From NCBI RefSeq assembly GCF_030625865.1, contig NZ_DAOUQB010000001.1, forward strand, positions 124,001 to 188,000: a stretch of 64,000 nucleotides of DNA, read 5' to 3'. This document shows, in pieces, positions 17,257 to 26,337 of the stretch. The first letter of the stretch is position 1. Each line of letters starts with the position of its first letter. Source of the stretch: Anaerotignum sp. (GTDB lineage: Bacteria > Bacillota > Clostridia > Lachnospirales > Anaerotignaceae). The notes under the pieces are model-generated. The model was not told where the DNA came from. It did not search any database and saw nothing but the letters and a program-made list of their open reading frames with translations. The translations under genes and the position numbers were made by a program.

Positions 17257-18609
17257 ATGGAGGAAATGCAAGAGCTTTTTGACTTTTTGGATCAACTAAT
17301 GGAGTCAGGTGAGTATGTTCAATTAAAAGAGGAACTTAACTCAGAACAACCTGCCAATGTTGCAGAATATTTTGAGGAATTGACTGCTGAAAAACAACTA
17401 TTTGTTTTTCGTTTACTTACAAAAGATATGGCGGCGGAAGTTTTTTCTTATATGGATAGTGATACCCAAGAACATATTGTGCATTCTATAACGGATCGAG
17501 AAGTACGCAATATTGTAGACGAAATGTTTTTAGATGATACAGTGGATTTTTTGGAAGAGGCACCGGCAAACTTAGTAAAGAAGGTATTGCGAAATACGGA
17601 TGCGGAAACAAGAAAGTTAATTAATCGGTTTTTAAATTATCCTGAAAATTCTGCGGGAAGTTTGATGACGATTGAATTTGTAAAATTGCGCAGCAATATT
17701 ACTGTTGCCAATGCTATGAAGCAGATTAAGCGAACGGGAACGGACAAGGAGACAATTTATACCTGTTATGTTATAGATAACAAAAGAAAACTGATTGGCG
17801 TTGTGCCCTTAAGAACATTGATTTGTGCATCGGACGATGAAACCATCGAAGAATTAATGCAAGAGGATGTCGTTTCTGTGTTGACCACTGACGATCAGGA
17901 AGAAGTAGCCAATAGCTTTAAAAAATACAATTGGATGGCCTTGCCTGTTACTGATACAGAGGGGCGTTTGGTTGGTATTATCACTGTGGATGATATCGTG
18001 GATGTAATTGATCGAGAAACCACAGAAGATATGGAGAAAATGGCGGCGTTATTGCCTTCTGATGAGGAGTACTTAAAAACGCCGGTTATGGCACTTGCGA
18101 AAAATAGAATTCCATGGCTATCAGTGTTAATGATCTCAGGAACCCTTAGCAGTTTTGTTATTGTCCAGTATAATAATCTTTTAGAAATTGCAGTGGTACT
18201 ATCAGGTTTTATTCCAATCATTACGGGCACAGGCGGTAATGCCGGTTCTCAGGCATCGACAATGATTATTCGTGGTATGGCTTTGGGAGAAATTGAAATA
18301 AGAGATGCGATTAAGGTTGTCTGGAAGGAAATTCGTGTGGGAGTCCTTTGCGGTTTTGCATTAGGCCTACTAAATATGTTGAAGATGACTTTAATTAATA
18401 GAGATACTGGGTTTCTGATTAATCTTTCTGTATCCCTTAGTATGGCAGCGGTTGTTGTTTTAGCAAAGACAATTGGTTGTATTCTTCCAATTTTAGCCAA
18501 AGCTTTAAAATTTGACCCGGCAATGATGGCGGGACCTCTGATTTCAACTGTTGTTGATGCAGTTGCATTAGTCATTTATTTCAGTATTGCAACAATATTG
18601 GTTTTATAA
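17257..18609 (+). CDS. mgtE: Magnesium transporter MgtE
   Basis: Mg2+ channel of 450 residues. The N domain (residues about 1-130, helical, with LNSEQPANVAEYFEEL) is followed by two CBS domains (about 135-255: GSLMTIEFVKLRSNITVANAM and EDVVSVLTTDDQEEVANSFKKY). These sense Mg2+ in the characterised enzyme. A plug helix and five membrane segments follow, with GFIPIITGTGGNAGSQASTMIIRG near 320 as the channel signature and GPLISTVVDAVALVIYF near the end. The ribosome site is GGGGTGAAGGA. It is the only gene after the attenuator described upstream, which probably controls it. Confidence 0.96.
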   Translation: MEEMQELFDFLDQLMESGEYVQLKEELNSEQPANVAEYFEELTAEKQLFVFRLLTKDMAAEVFSYMDSDTQEHIVHSITDREVRNIVDEMFLDDTVDFLEEAPANLVKKVLRNTDAETRKLINRFLNYPENSAGSLMTIEFVKLRSNITVANAMKQIKRTGTDKETIYTCYVIDNKRKLIGVVPLRTLICASDDETIEELMQEDVVSVLTTDDQEEVANSFKKYNWMALPVTDTEGRLVGIITVDDIVDVIDRETTEDMEKMAALLPSDEEYLKTPVMALAKNRIPWLSVLMISGTLSSFVIVQYNNLLEIAVVLSGFIPIITGTGGNAGSQASTMIIRGMALGEIEIRDAIKVVWKEIRVGVLCGFALGLLNMLKMTLINRDTGFLINLSVSLSMAAVVVLAKTIGCILPILAKALKFDPAMMAGPLISTVVDAVALVIYFSIATILVL

Positions 18610-18647
18610 GCATTCCATTATTTTTATTTAAATTGTATTGATTTTAA

Positions 18648-18690
18648 GAGCGATAACCGTAGGTAAATGGTTGTCGCTCATTGTGTTTAA
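18648..18690 (+). terminator. Terminator after mgtE
   Basis: GAGCGATAACC pairs with GGTTGTCGCTC (one wobble), followed by ATTGTGTTT. The stem is strong and the T tract weak. Confidence 0.6.
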
Positions 18691-18705
18691 AGGGAAAGCA
18701 TAAAT

Positions 18706-18746
18706 AAAAAGAGGGATAATCACTATGATAGTGATTATCCCTCTAA
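18706..18746 (-). terminator. Terminator after the NSS transporter gene
   Basis: AGAGGGATAATCACT pairs perfectly with AGTGATTATCCCTCT. On the minus strand it is followed by TTTTTATTTATG. Confidence 0.9.
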
Positions 18747-18798
18747 AACGTTATCTAGTTTATACTGATTAACAGTTTAAACTATTCTTTTTGTAGGA

Positions 18799-20187
18799 TT
18801 AGGAAATAGACATACCAAGCAACAATCCTGCTACGATGATGAAAAAGATACCAACAGGAGCAGCAACTTTTACAAGGAATGCCCACAAAGGAGCAAGAGT
18901 GAACTTGTATTTTCCGTCAGAAGTTGCTTCTTTGATTGCATTGTCTGTACCCCAAATCCAACCAACAAAAATAGTTGTAAAGAATGCACCGAAAGGTAAC
19001 AGCAAACGGTCTGTCAAATATTCCATAAAATCGCCGAAGATAGGGAACTGAACACCATCCAGTGACCACCAGATACCTTTGATGGGCAAGTAAGCCTGAG
19101 ATAAGGTGTAGAAAATACCGATGACGAACAGAACAACGGAAACATAAACAACTGTTTTCTTACGTTCCATACCTTTTTCTTCAACCAGGAAGGCTACAGT
19201 ACCTTCTAAAATGGAAATGGAAGAGGTAATAGCCGCAAAGAACAACAAAGCGTAGAATAATAAACCGAAAATAGTACCGCCAGGAATTGAGTTAAATACA
19301 CCGGCCAAAGTTGCAAAAGCAAAACCACCACCCATACCGGGGTCAATGCCTGTTGCAAATACAGCGGGGATAATCATGAAACCAGCAAATAAAGCTACGC
19401 AAGTATCCAATACACAAACAACACCGGTATTGCTTATTAAGTTATCATCTTTGCTTAAATAAGAAGCATAAGTAATCATAACGCCCATACCTAAAGAAAG
19501 AGAGAAGAATGCCTGACCAAGAGCTACAAGGAATGAATTACTATTAATTGTAGAGGGGTCAAAATGTAGCATGTAAGAAACACCTTCGCCTGCGCCGGGC
19601 AATGTACAAGCACGAATCATCAAACCAATTAACAAGACAAACAGCAAAGGCATAAGGAATTTGCTGAGTTTCTCAATACCATCTGCAACACCACGGCTAA
19701 TAATGAATGATGTTAAAGCCAGGAAGATCAAGGGGAATATGATTGCGCCTTGAAGAGGGAATCCATTTGCACCCAACATATTCAAGAAATAAGCAGTAGG
19801 ATCTGCATATACTGTTGCAGAATCTGTGATGTAAGCGATGATGTACTTGATGGTCCAGCCACCAACTTGGCAGTAATAACAAAGAATAATGAAACCTGTT
19901 AAAACGCCGAGACCACCAACCCAAGCAAATTTCGCGTTCAATTCACGAAGAGCACCAATTGCGTTCTTTTGTGTTTTACGACCGAGTACGAACTCTGCAA
20001 GCATTACAGTTGAACCGATCAAAGCTACCATAAGTATGTAGATTACCAAGAAAGAACCACCGCCGTTATAGTATGCTTTGCCGGGGAACTTCCAGATGTT
20101 ACCGAGACCTACTGCAGATCCAGCCGCAGAAAGGATAAAGCCTAGTTTGGATCCAAATTGACCACGGTTTTCTATTGATGTTGACAT
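18799..20187 (-). CDS. Sodium-dependent transporter, NSS (SNF) family
   Basis: Na+-coupled symporter for amino acids or related compounds, 462 residues, with about 12 membrane segments. The family N-terminus is clear: FGSKLGFILSAAGSAVGLGN, then IWKFP, with the Na+/substrate unwound segment, and SLSLGMGVMITYASYL near 236. The start is set at 20187 (MSTSIENRGQ) because GGAGG lies 7 bases upstream and homologues begin there; the frame extends 17 codons further with no ribosome site. The substrate cannot be told from sequence. It has an unusually long 5' leader with possible alternative hairpins. Confidence 0.92.
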   Translation of the reverse strand: MSTSIENRGQFGSKLGFILSAAGSAVGLGNIWKFPGKAYYNGGGSFLVIYILMVALIGSTVMLAEFVLGRKTQKNAIGALRELNAKFAWVGGLGVLTGFIILCYYCQVGGWTIKYIIAYITDSATVYADPTAYFLNMLGANGFPLQGAIIFPLIFLALTSFIISRGVADGIEKLSKFLMPLLFVLLIGLMIRACTLPGAGEGVSYMLHFDPSTINSNSFLVALGQAFFSLSLGMGVMITYASYLSKDDNLISNTGVVCVLDTCVALFAGFMIIPAVFATGIDPGMGGGFAFATLAGVFNSIPGGTIFGLLFYALLFFAAITSSISILEGTVAFLVEEKGMERKKTVVYVSVVLFVIGIFYTLSQAYLPIKGIWWSLDGVQFPIFGDFMEYLTDRLLLPFGAFFTTIFVGWIWGTDNAIKEATSDGKYKFTLAPLWAFLVKVAAPVGIFFIIVAGLLLGMSIS

Positions 20188-20402
20188 ATAATTCCTCCTT
20201 ACAAAATGAATGATTTCGTTTTGGCAAAAAAGCCACATCCATCCAGCAACTATTCTGCCACAGAATAAGTTTCGTGTGGCGATAAAATGCTACATCTTAA
20301 GCCCCTCCCTCCATGTTAAACTGCATTTTTACTGCTTACATCACTGTTGTGATGTGAAACAAATCTCATACAATTTCCATAAACTCCAGATGATGATGGA
20401 TC
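20188..20402 (-). promoter_or_regulatory. Long structured 5' leader of the NSS transporter
   Basis: About 215 bases separate the predicted start of transcription from the ATG. In the transcript GCCACA (20275-20280) can pair with TGTGGC (20257-20262) or with a second TGTGGC (20232-20237) that is directly followed by TTTTTT. A third hairpin, TATTCT/AGAATA (20251-20267), competes with the first pairing. A separate inverted repeat ACATCAC-TGTT-GTGATGT lies at 20338-20355. This suggests attenuation, but no known riboswitch class was recognised. Confidence 0.35.
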
Positions 20403-20408
20403 ATTTCT

Positions 20409-20437
20409 ATTCTACATGAATTATTAATCAATTTCAA
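20409..20437 (-). promoter_or_regulatory. Promoter for the NSS transporter gene
   Basis: On the minus strand TTGAAA, a 17-bp spacer and TAGAAT. No better pair was seen closer to the gene. Confidence 0.5.
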
Positions 20438-20668
20438 TAAAAAAAATAAAAAAATACAATATTTTTTGGACGTTATATTGTACAAAGTAGGAGAATAAAA
20501 GAATATTCCAACGAATATACCCAAAAAACAAGATATGGAAAATCATTTTTATAAGAGAAAATCTAAGTATTTTCTGTATTTATCCAAAAAAAATGGAATA
20601 AAATGCAAGGGAAATGACGGAGTTTAACGAAAAATGTAAAATCGTTATAGTGAAAAAAATTCGTAAAA
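20438..20668. other. A/T-rich intergenic spacer
   Basis: Between the promoter of the NSS gene and the terminator of the LtaS-like gene. No coding potential or further structure was seen. Confidence 0.5.
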
Positions 20669-20700
20669 AGAAAAAAACGGCGGGATATTTCCCGCCGTGA
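20669..20700 (-). terminator. Terminator after the LtaS-like gene
   Basis: ACGGCGGGA and TCCCGCCGT form a G/C-rich stem. On the minus strand a run of seven T follows. Confidence 0.92.
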
Positions 20701-20714
20701 GAACTGCATGAGGT

Positions 20715-22604
20715 CTATTTTGAAAGGGATTGATCAAAAATCTTGTAGTATTGCCAAGCACTAAGCTTCGAAATGATTTCTTTTTGCTCATCCGATGGTG
20801 AGTCAGTATATGTTCCTTTGTCATCAACAAAAATCGCATTTGTGCCTGCGGGAAGGAGCTGACGCGCTTCATTAACATAATCGTATAGGGGAGATACACC
20901 TTCCATTCCCAATAGCTGAGTTAGCAGGGCCCCCAGGTATTGCGCATTTATGATGCCGGATTCCGGTAAATTTGCTTCCTTTTCCGTTTCACTAAATGCA
21001 CACTGTTCTTTTGCTGCATCGTTTTGCCAGATAAGAAAAGGTGTTTCATACAAAGCAAGACGTTCTTCCAAAGCTCCGTTTGGGTCGATGGGATAATCCA
21101 GAAGGCTGAAAAAGTCCATGCCATTTGAAAAACCGGGAAGATGATCACCAAAATATACAACCACAATGGGTTCGGTGCTTGCTTGGGCGTAATCTCTTAA
21201 GCGCCCCAACTCCTTATCTGCATCGTTAATTCCTTTAAAGTATTGGGTCAATAAATCTTTTTCGCCGTCAGATAAAGAAATATTCGTATCAAAATTTGCG
21301 GGCAGTGTTCCATAACGATTGTCATAGGGTCCATGATTTTGTATGGTTACTGTGAATGAAAAAAGCGGTGTATCTTCAGTTTGTAAATGTGTATCCAGGT
21401 TTTTAATAATTTTATCCATTGTAGCAGTTTCGTTAATATATCCGGCTAAACCCTGTGTTGCCAAATCAAAGGAGTCCTCTAAGAAATAGCAGTTGTTAAA
21501 ACCCAAATAGGGATAAACGTTTTGCCGGTTATAGAACCATTGATAGCCGGGATGGATCGCCTGTGTTTCATACCCCAGTTGTGCCAATCTGCGAGGCAGG
21601 GCATCGAAGGGTTGATGGATAAAGTTATAAGAAGGTAGGGAATTGTTCAGGTATCTGGTGGAGCAAGCTGTTAAAACATCATACTCGGTGTTTGAGGTGC
21701 CACCGCCAAAGCCGGGAACAACGATCTTACCGCTTACAGCATTTTTACTGGCTGCCATCTTTTTAAAGTTTTCCAAGGGATCTCGATAATTTGTAAAATC
21801 TAAATTTTTGTTATTACTTAAATCAGAGAAGGCCTCACCCATAATCATGATAATATGAGGCTTGCAGTTTGCCACGGTTAAGCCTTGTTCCTTCTCAATT
21901 TCATCAAAGGTGGATTTATTATAGTCTTTGGGAGGTGTTATTCTTGTTATATTAAATTGATGAAAAAAGGAATAAATTAATCCCTTTGAGTTGTATTGAT
22001 TGACTTCAAAATAAGGATTTTCCAACACAGGATAGCTAGCATATAATTCTTTATCTGCATACCAAAATGCGTTGGTACTGTAGCCGACAATAAGAAGAAT
22101 TATAGTTCCCAGAATACGTATCCTCCAAGATGGCGGTATGTTTTTCTTCTTTCGCAGAAGCAAATTTAATGCAGCCACAAGCAGGATAACGGCGAATGTC
22201 CCCAAAAAAAGGGGAAGAGGCGGAAAGGTTTTCACAATTGTAAGTGCTTCCTTTGCCAAAGTAAGATCCGTGGGGAGTAATGGTTCTTGACGCATATTAA
22301 TTTTAACTTTGTCCGCAACTGCAAAAAAAATAAAAATGGCAGTTGTGAATGTAATGGAAAATGTAGATTTCCCAGATAAAAAGTAAATACAAGCAATAAA
22401 TAGAAATACAGGTAAAATGTTTAAAAAAAGCAGCGTAGGGTTTTTTAACATATTGATCCCCAATAAATACAGGTGGTTTGAGGTAATGAGAAAAACCAAC
22501 CCTGTGATAAAGAAAGATGCTATAATGAAGAAAAGCCAAACATTATATTTTTTAACAAAATAAAACAGCTTGGCTTCTTTTTTTTCTTCGCTTGAGTCTG
22601 ACAT
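20715..22604 (-). CDS. LTA synthase (LtaS)-like sulfatase-fold membrane enzyme
   Basis: A 629-residue protein with about five N-terminal membrane segments (to about residue 190) and an extracellular alkaline-phosphatase/sulfatase-fold domain (about 245-560). Active-site features are PHIIMIMGEAFSDL (first metal ligand), PGFGGGTSNTEYDVLTA with the nucleophile Thr, IHPGYQWFYNR and VVYFGDHLPGF. LtaS enzymes polymerise glycerol-phosphate from phosphatidylglycerol; relatives add phosphoglycerol to other glycans, so the product is uncertain. It lies near two LCP genes. GGGAGG precedes the ATG. Confidence 0.88.
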   Translation of the reverse strand: MSDSSEEKKEAKLFYFVKKYNVWLFFIIASFFITGLVFLITSNHLYLLGINMLKNPTLLFLNILPVFLFIACIYFLSGKSTFSITFTTAIFIFFAVADKVKINMRQEPLLPTDLTLAKEALTIVKTFPPLPLFLGTFAVILLVAALNLLLRKKKNIPPSWRIRILGTIILLIVGYSTNAFWYADKELYASYPVLENPYFEVNQYNSKGLIYSFFHQFNITRITPPKDYNKSTFDEIEKEQGLTVANCKPHIIMIMGEAFSDLSNNKNLDFTNYRDPLENFKKMAASKNAVSGKIVVPGFGGGTSNTEYDVLTACSTRYLNNSLPSYNFIHQPFDALPRRLAQLGYETQAIHPGYQWFYNRQNVYPYLGFNNCYFLEDSFDLATQGLAGYINETATMDKIIKNLDTHLQTEDTPLFSFTVTIQNHGPYDNRYGTLPANFDTNISLSDGEKDLLTQYFKGINDADKELGRLRDYAQASTEPIVVVYFGDHLPGFSNGMDFFSLLDYPIDPNGALEERLALYETPFLIWQNDAAKEQCAFSETEKEANLPESGIINAQYLGALLTQLLGMEGVSPLYDYVNEARQLLPAGTNAIFVDDKGTYTDSPSDEQKEIISKLSAWQYYKIFDQSLSK

Positions 22605-22636
22605 GATACAACCTCCCTAATAAATTCATTGTTTGA

Positions 22637-22665
22637 ATTATACGAGTTTTTTCAAAGAAAGTAAA
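22637..22665 (-). promoter_or_regulatory. Promoter for the LtaS-like gene
   Basis: On the minus strand TTTACT, a 17-bp spacer and TATAAT. The -10 is perfect and the -35 weak. Confidence 0.6.
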
Positions 22666-22789
22666 GAAAACACAGAAATTAAGGAAAATGTAGATTTTTG
22701 CTTAAAGAATTCATGTATAATAAATATAGTGTTTTATAGGGAATATTATTGAAAAAATAACATGTTTTTTAAAAGAAACGATTTTTTAT

Positions 22790-22817
22790 TGTCAGTTTTT
22801 GCTTGTTTTGATATAAT
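22790..22817 (+). promoter_or_regulatory. Promoter for the LCP operon
   Basis: TTGTCA at 22790-22795, a 16-bp spacer and TATAAT at 22812-22817, about 50 bp before the first LCP gene. Confidence 0.7.
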
Positions 22818-22867
22818 AAATAAGTTGTAGAAGTGTCAGAATACTGACGAATGAGGAGAAACGAAGG

Positions 22868-24052
22868 ATGCGCAGAAGAAGAATAGATCACGAGTATAGG
22901 GATCGACGTGATGAGATACGCGTGGATAGAGAGACGGTTCGTCGCAGGCAAGTGCATAGTAATAAACAAATGACGACGCAGGCGCCAAACCAAAGAGCCT
23001 ATAGAAACGTACCCGTTAGGGTACCACAGGGAAAACGAAATGCCAGACGCAGGCGGTTGGCAAAAAAAAGAAGGATGCAGGGGATTTTTTTGGTTTTGGG
23101 TATCCTTTTGATATTGGTGGGGGCTTATGGTGGTTCAAAGGTATATATAGCGTTGCATAAATGGGAAGGAAAAGCCGAACAGAAGACCTTTAATGTTTCG
23201 GCATCCACCCCGGAAAAATTGGAAGATGAGATTATTAACTTGGCAATTTTAGGGACGGATGAAGATGGTTTTCGGGCAGATGTTAATATGGTTGCCAGCT
23301 TTAATACCACAACAAAGGCGCTGAATTTAATTGCAGTACCAAGGGATACCAGGGTTATTATGACCAAGGAAATGACTTCATTTTTGGAGAAAAATGGCCG
23401 AATGGTTCCGGAAAGAAACGGTGTTTACGGAGAGTGTAAGCTGACTGAGCTCCATGCGTATGCAGGGGAGGGAAACCGCAGTGCATTTTCTGTTAAGATG
23501 CTGGAGGAGATCCTTGGAATAAAAATTGATTATTATATTAAGGTGGATTTATCTGCATTTCGTGATATTGTAGACGCTGTCGGCGGGGTTGATATGGAGG
23601 TAAAGGACAGGCTATATTATGTCGACCCTTATCAAGATCTTTATATTGATCTGCAGCCGGGATTTCAGCATTTGGATGGAGATAAGGCTGAGCAGTTGGT
23701 TCGCTTTCGAGAGGGATATGCCCAGAAAGATTTAAAAAGAATTCAAGTTCAGCAAGATTTTATGCGGGAATTTTTGGAAAAGGTTTGCAGTACGGAGTCC
23801 ATATTGAAAAATATGAATGGTTTAATTCAAGTTGCTTTGGACAAAACAGAAAGCGATATAACTATTTCCGAAGCATTAAAGTATGTAAAGTATTTAAAGG
23901 AAATTGATCCGGAGAAAATGACGACGGTTACCATTCCCGGTGAGGGTGGATCATATTTCGATATGGATGAAGCGGGTACAAAAGCTTTGGTTGATCGTTT
24001 GATTTATGGTATTGAATCAGAAGAAGCGGTGCAAAATATGGCAGAAGAATAA
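22868..24052 (+). CDS. LytR-CpsA-Psr (LCP) family protein 1
   Basis: A 394-residue membrane-anchored phosphotransferase-like protein. LCP enzymes attach wall glycopolymers from lipid carriers to peptidoglycan. A long Arg-rich cytoplasmic N-terminus (1-70, many RRR clusters) precedes one membrane helix at 72-92. The LCP domain shows NLAILGTDEDGFRADVNM, LIAVPRDTRVIM (conserved Arg/Asp), KLTELHAYAGEG and KIDYYIKVDLSAFRDIVDAVGGVDM, then DGDKAEQLVRFREGY. It has no C-terminal LytR_C domain, unlike the gene that follows 6 bp later. Confidence 0.93.
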   Translation: MRRRRIDHEYRDRRDEIRVDRETVRRRQVHSNKQMTTQAPNQRAYRNVPVRVPQGKRNARRRRLAKKRRMQGIFLVLGILLILVGAYGGSKVYIALHKWEGKAEQKTFNVSASTPEKLEDEIINLAILGTDEDGFRADVNMVASFNTTTKALNLIAVPRDTRVIMTKEMTSFLEKNGRMVPERNGVYGECKLTELHAYAGEGNRSAFSVKMLEEILGIKIDYYIKVDLSAFRDIVDAVGGVDMEVKDRLYYVDPYQDLYIDLQPGFQHLDGDKAEQLVRFREGYAQKDLKRIQVQQDFMREFLEKVCSTESILKNMNGLIQVALDKTESDITISEALKYVKYLKEIDPEKMTTVTIPGEGGSYFDMDEAGTKALVDRLIYGIESEEAVQNMAEE

Positions 24053-24058
24053 TAACAG

Positions 24059-25408
24059 ATGGGTGAGAAGATGAACGGAAAACAGAGAAGACCAGTACGA
24101 CGTACGGAAAGAACTGCTCCTAAAAAAAGAGGATTTAATCCATTTAAGGTGTTTTTTAAAATTGTTATTTCTATTGTTCTTGCATTTGTGATGCTTGCCG
24201 GAGGTGCTTGCTTTGCATATTATAAAATAACAGGAAATACGCCTTTTGCAGATGATGGTGTGATAAGCAATAATGCGTCAGAAACAAGTCTTTTGGATGC
24301 ATTGTTAAAGCGTAACATCAAGTTAAATGTGGCGGTTTTTGGTGTAGATAAAGACGGAACCAGAACGGATGTTATTTTTGTCGTTCATTATGACAGTGCA
24401 ACAGAGGGCATTAGCTTGGTTTCCATACCTAGAGATACCAGAATTTCCCTAGCTGATGAGGTTAAGGCGAATATTACAGCGGAAGGCCGCTCTTACAATC
24501 AGGTTACAAAGATAAATGCAGTACACGCCTACAGCGGCGAAAAAATGGGGTGCCAAAATGCCGTTTTGCAGATCGAAGATCTTTTGGGCATTAAAATTGA
24601 CCACTATGTGAAAGTAGATCTAGAAGCTTTCCGTGCCATTGTGGATGCCATTGGTGGTGTGGATATGTATGTTCCCCAAGATATGTATTGGGATATGCGG
24701 GATACAGGAGATCCGCTGATTAACCTTAAAGAAGGGCAGCAGCATTTAGACGGAGATAAGGCGGAACAATTGGTTCGCTTCCGCCATTATTCTAATGGGG
24801 ATGTAGACCGAATAGAGGTGCAGCAATTATTTTTAAATGCCCTTGCTGAAAAAGTTTTAAGTACAGAAACAATTTTAAAGAATCTTCCTGATTTCATATC
24901 CGTAATGTATAAATATATTGAAACGGATGTTTCTTTATCAGACGCATTAAAATATGTAAACTATATTGACAAATTGGATATGAGTAAGATTTCCATGGAA
25001 ACGTTACCCGGTGTTGGCCAATATGTTGGTAAAATATCCTATTTTATATATGACCCGGAAGAAACCAGAGAAATGGTTGACCGTGTATTTTATAGTGTTG
25101 ACCCTGTTACGTCTGATGATGGGACACAAACGGACAGCAAGGCACTTTTGATAGAGGTTGCCAACGGAGGAAGTATTAACGGTTTGGCTGCGCAGTATAG
25201 CAAAAAGCTGGAGAATTCCGGCTACCGTGTAGCTTCTCCCACCAATTACAGCGGACAACAAAATACCTATACAAGGATTCAGGTGAAGAACGAGGGTGTT
25301 GGTTCGGATTTGGTTTCTTTCTTCACAGATGCGAAAGTCGAAGTTGCGCCTAACGAAGTAGACGATGATGTAGATATAAGGATTATTTTGGGGACGAAGG
25401 AAAAATAG
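24059..25408 (+). CDS. LytR-CpsA-Psr (LCP) family protein 2 with LytR_C domain
   Basis: A 449-residue paralogue of the preceding gene: basic N-terminus, one membrane helix at about 30-55, then the LCP domain with FGVDKDGTRTDVIFV, SIPRDTRISL, KIDHYVKVDLEAFRAIVDAIG and DGDKAEQLVRFRHYSNGDVDR. Residues about 355-449 form a LytR_C domain (LLIEVANGGSINGLAAQYSK). ATG 24059 was taken as start; ATG 24071, behind GGTGAG, is an equal alternative. Two adjacent LCP enzymes suggest either redundancy or different acceptor polymers. udk follows 28 bp later. Confidence 0.93.
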   Translation: MGEKMNGKQRRPVRRTERTAPKKRGFNPFKVFFKIVISIVLAFVMLAGGACFAYYKITGNTPFADDGVISNNASETSLLDALLKRNIKLNVAVFGVDKDGTRTDVIFVVHYDSATEGISLVSIPRDTRISLADEVKANITAEGRSYNQVTKINAVHAYSGEKMGCQNAVLQIEDLLGIKIDHYVKVDLEAFRAIVDAIGGVDMYVPQDMYWDMRDTGDPLINLKEGQQHLDGDKAEQLVRFRHYSNGDVDRIEVQQLFLNALAEKVLSTETILKNLPDFISVMYKYIETDVSLSDALKYVNYIDKLDMSKISMETLPGVGQYVGKISYFIYDPEETREMVDRVFYSVDPVTSDDGTQTDSKALLIEVANGGSINGLAAQYSKKLENSGYRVASPTNYSGQQNTYTRIQVKNEGVGSDLVSFFTDAKVEVAPNEVDDDVDIRIILGTKEK

Positions 25409-25436
25409 GGGAACGGAAAAAGGGAGGATCAATAAA

Positions 25437-26063
25437 ATGGATGATATCATGATTATTGGTATTGCTGGTGGCACAGGAAGCGGTAAGACAACGTTGACCA
25501 ATAGATTAAAGGAACGTTTTGGAGACGATGTGACAGTTGTTTATCATGACAATTATTACAAAAGACATGACGAAATGTCCTATGAAGAGCGTAGCCTTTT
25601 GAATTATGATCATCCAGATGCCTTTGAAACAGAACTTATGATTGAGCACATTCAAAAGTTAAGAAAAGGAATTGCCATTGCATGTCCAATTTATGATTTT
25701 ACCATACACAATCGTTCCAACGACACAATAACCATTTCCCCAACAAAAGTAATTGTGATAGAAGGAATTTTGATCTTCCAAAATGAAGTTTTACGTAATT
25801 TAATGGATATTAAATTATTTGTGGATACCGATGCGGATGTACGGATTTTACGCCGTATTTTAAGGGATGTAAAAGAACGGGGCAGAAGTCTGGAATCGGT
25901 GGTAACCCAATACCTAACAACGGTAAAGCCTATGCACGAGCAATTTGTTGAACCCAGCAAGCGTGCTTCGGATATTATTGTGCTGGAGGGTGGGAACAAT
26001 GTAGTTGCATTGGATATTTTAATACAGAGGATACATAATCATGTTTGTGGAACAAAGGTATAA
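25437..26063 (+). CDS. udk: Uridine kinase
   Basis: P-loop kinase of 208 residues that phosphorylates uridine and cytidine in pyrimidine salvage. The P-loop GIAGGTGSGKTT is at about 8-19. HDNYYKRHDEMSYEER, NYDHPDAFETELM and CPIYDFTIHNRSNDT form the nucleoside-binding regions typical of Udk, followed by VIEGILIFQNEVLRNLMDIKLFVDTDADVR, RRILRDVKERGR and KPMHEQFVEPSK. The ribosome site is GGGAGG. It is grouped with the LCP genes and a small membrane ORF ahead of one terminator. Confidence 0.95.
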   Translation: MDDIMIIGIAGGTGSGKTTLTNRLKERFGDDVTVVYHDNYYKRHDEMSYEERSLLNYDHPDAFETELMIEHIQKLRKGIAIACPIYDFTIHNRSNDTITISPTKVIVIEGILIFQNEVLRNLMDIKLFVDTDADVRILRRILRDVKERGRSLESVVTQYLTTVKPMHEQFVEPSKRASDIIVLEGGNNVVALDILIQRIHNHVCGTKV

Positions 26064-26075
26064 GGGGGACAAAGC

Positions 26076-26261
26076 TTGGACTATTTAAAATTACTAAAAA
26101 GAACGCTTGGTACAGGCGTACTTTGTACCTTAGTATATAACGGAACCCTTTTGATGTTAGGGCAGACGGTTACGTTAAAAAGTGCCACCACCTTTTTTGT
26201 TGTTTTTATTGTTCTTTACTATCTTTGGCTTTTTTTGACTTCCATGGGTAAAAAGAAATAA
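26076..26261 (+). CDS. Small two-span membrane protein of unknown function
   Basis: A 61-residue ORF starting with TTG behind a clear GGGGGAC site, 12 bp after udk and before the operon's terminator. There are two hydrophobic segments (about 13-30 and 36-55), a short loop and a basic tail (MGKKK). I do not recognise the family. The coupling to udk and good ribosome site support that it is real. Confidence 0.6.
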   Translation: MDYLKLLKRTLGTGVLCTLVYNGTLLMLGQTVTLKSATTFFVVFIVLYYLWLFLTSMGKKK

Positions 26262-26263
26262 AA

Positions 26264-26310
26264 GAAAGGAGATACGTTGTCTTATACAGACTTGTATCTC
26301 CTTTTTTTAT
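26264..26310 (+). terminator. Terminator after the LCP-udk operon
   Basis: AAAGGAGATAC pairs with GTATCTCCTTT over an 18-base loop and is followed by T-rich sequence. Confidence 0.9.
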
Positions 26311-26337
26311 TTCGTGAAAGAAGTTCAGGTCACAAGT

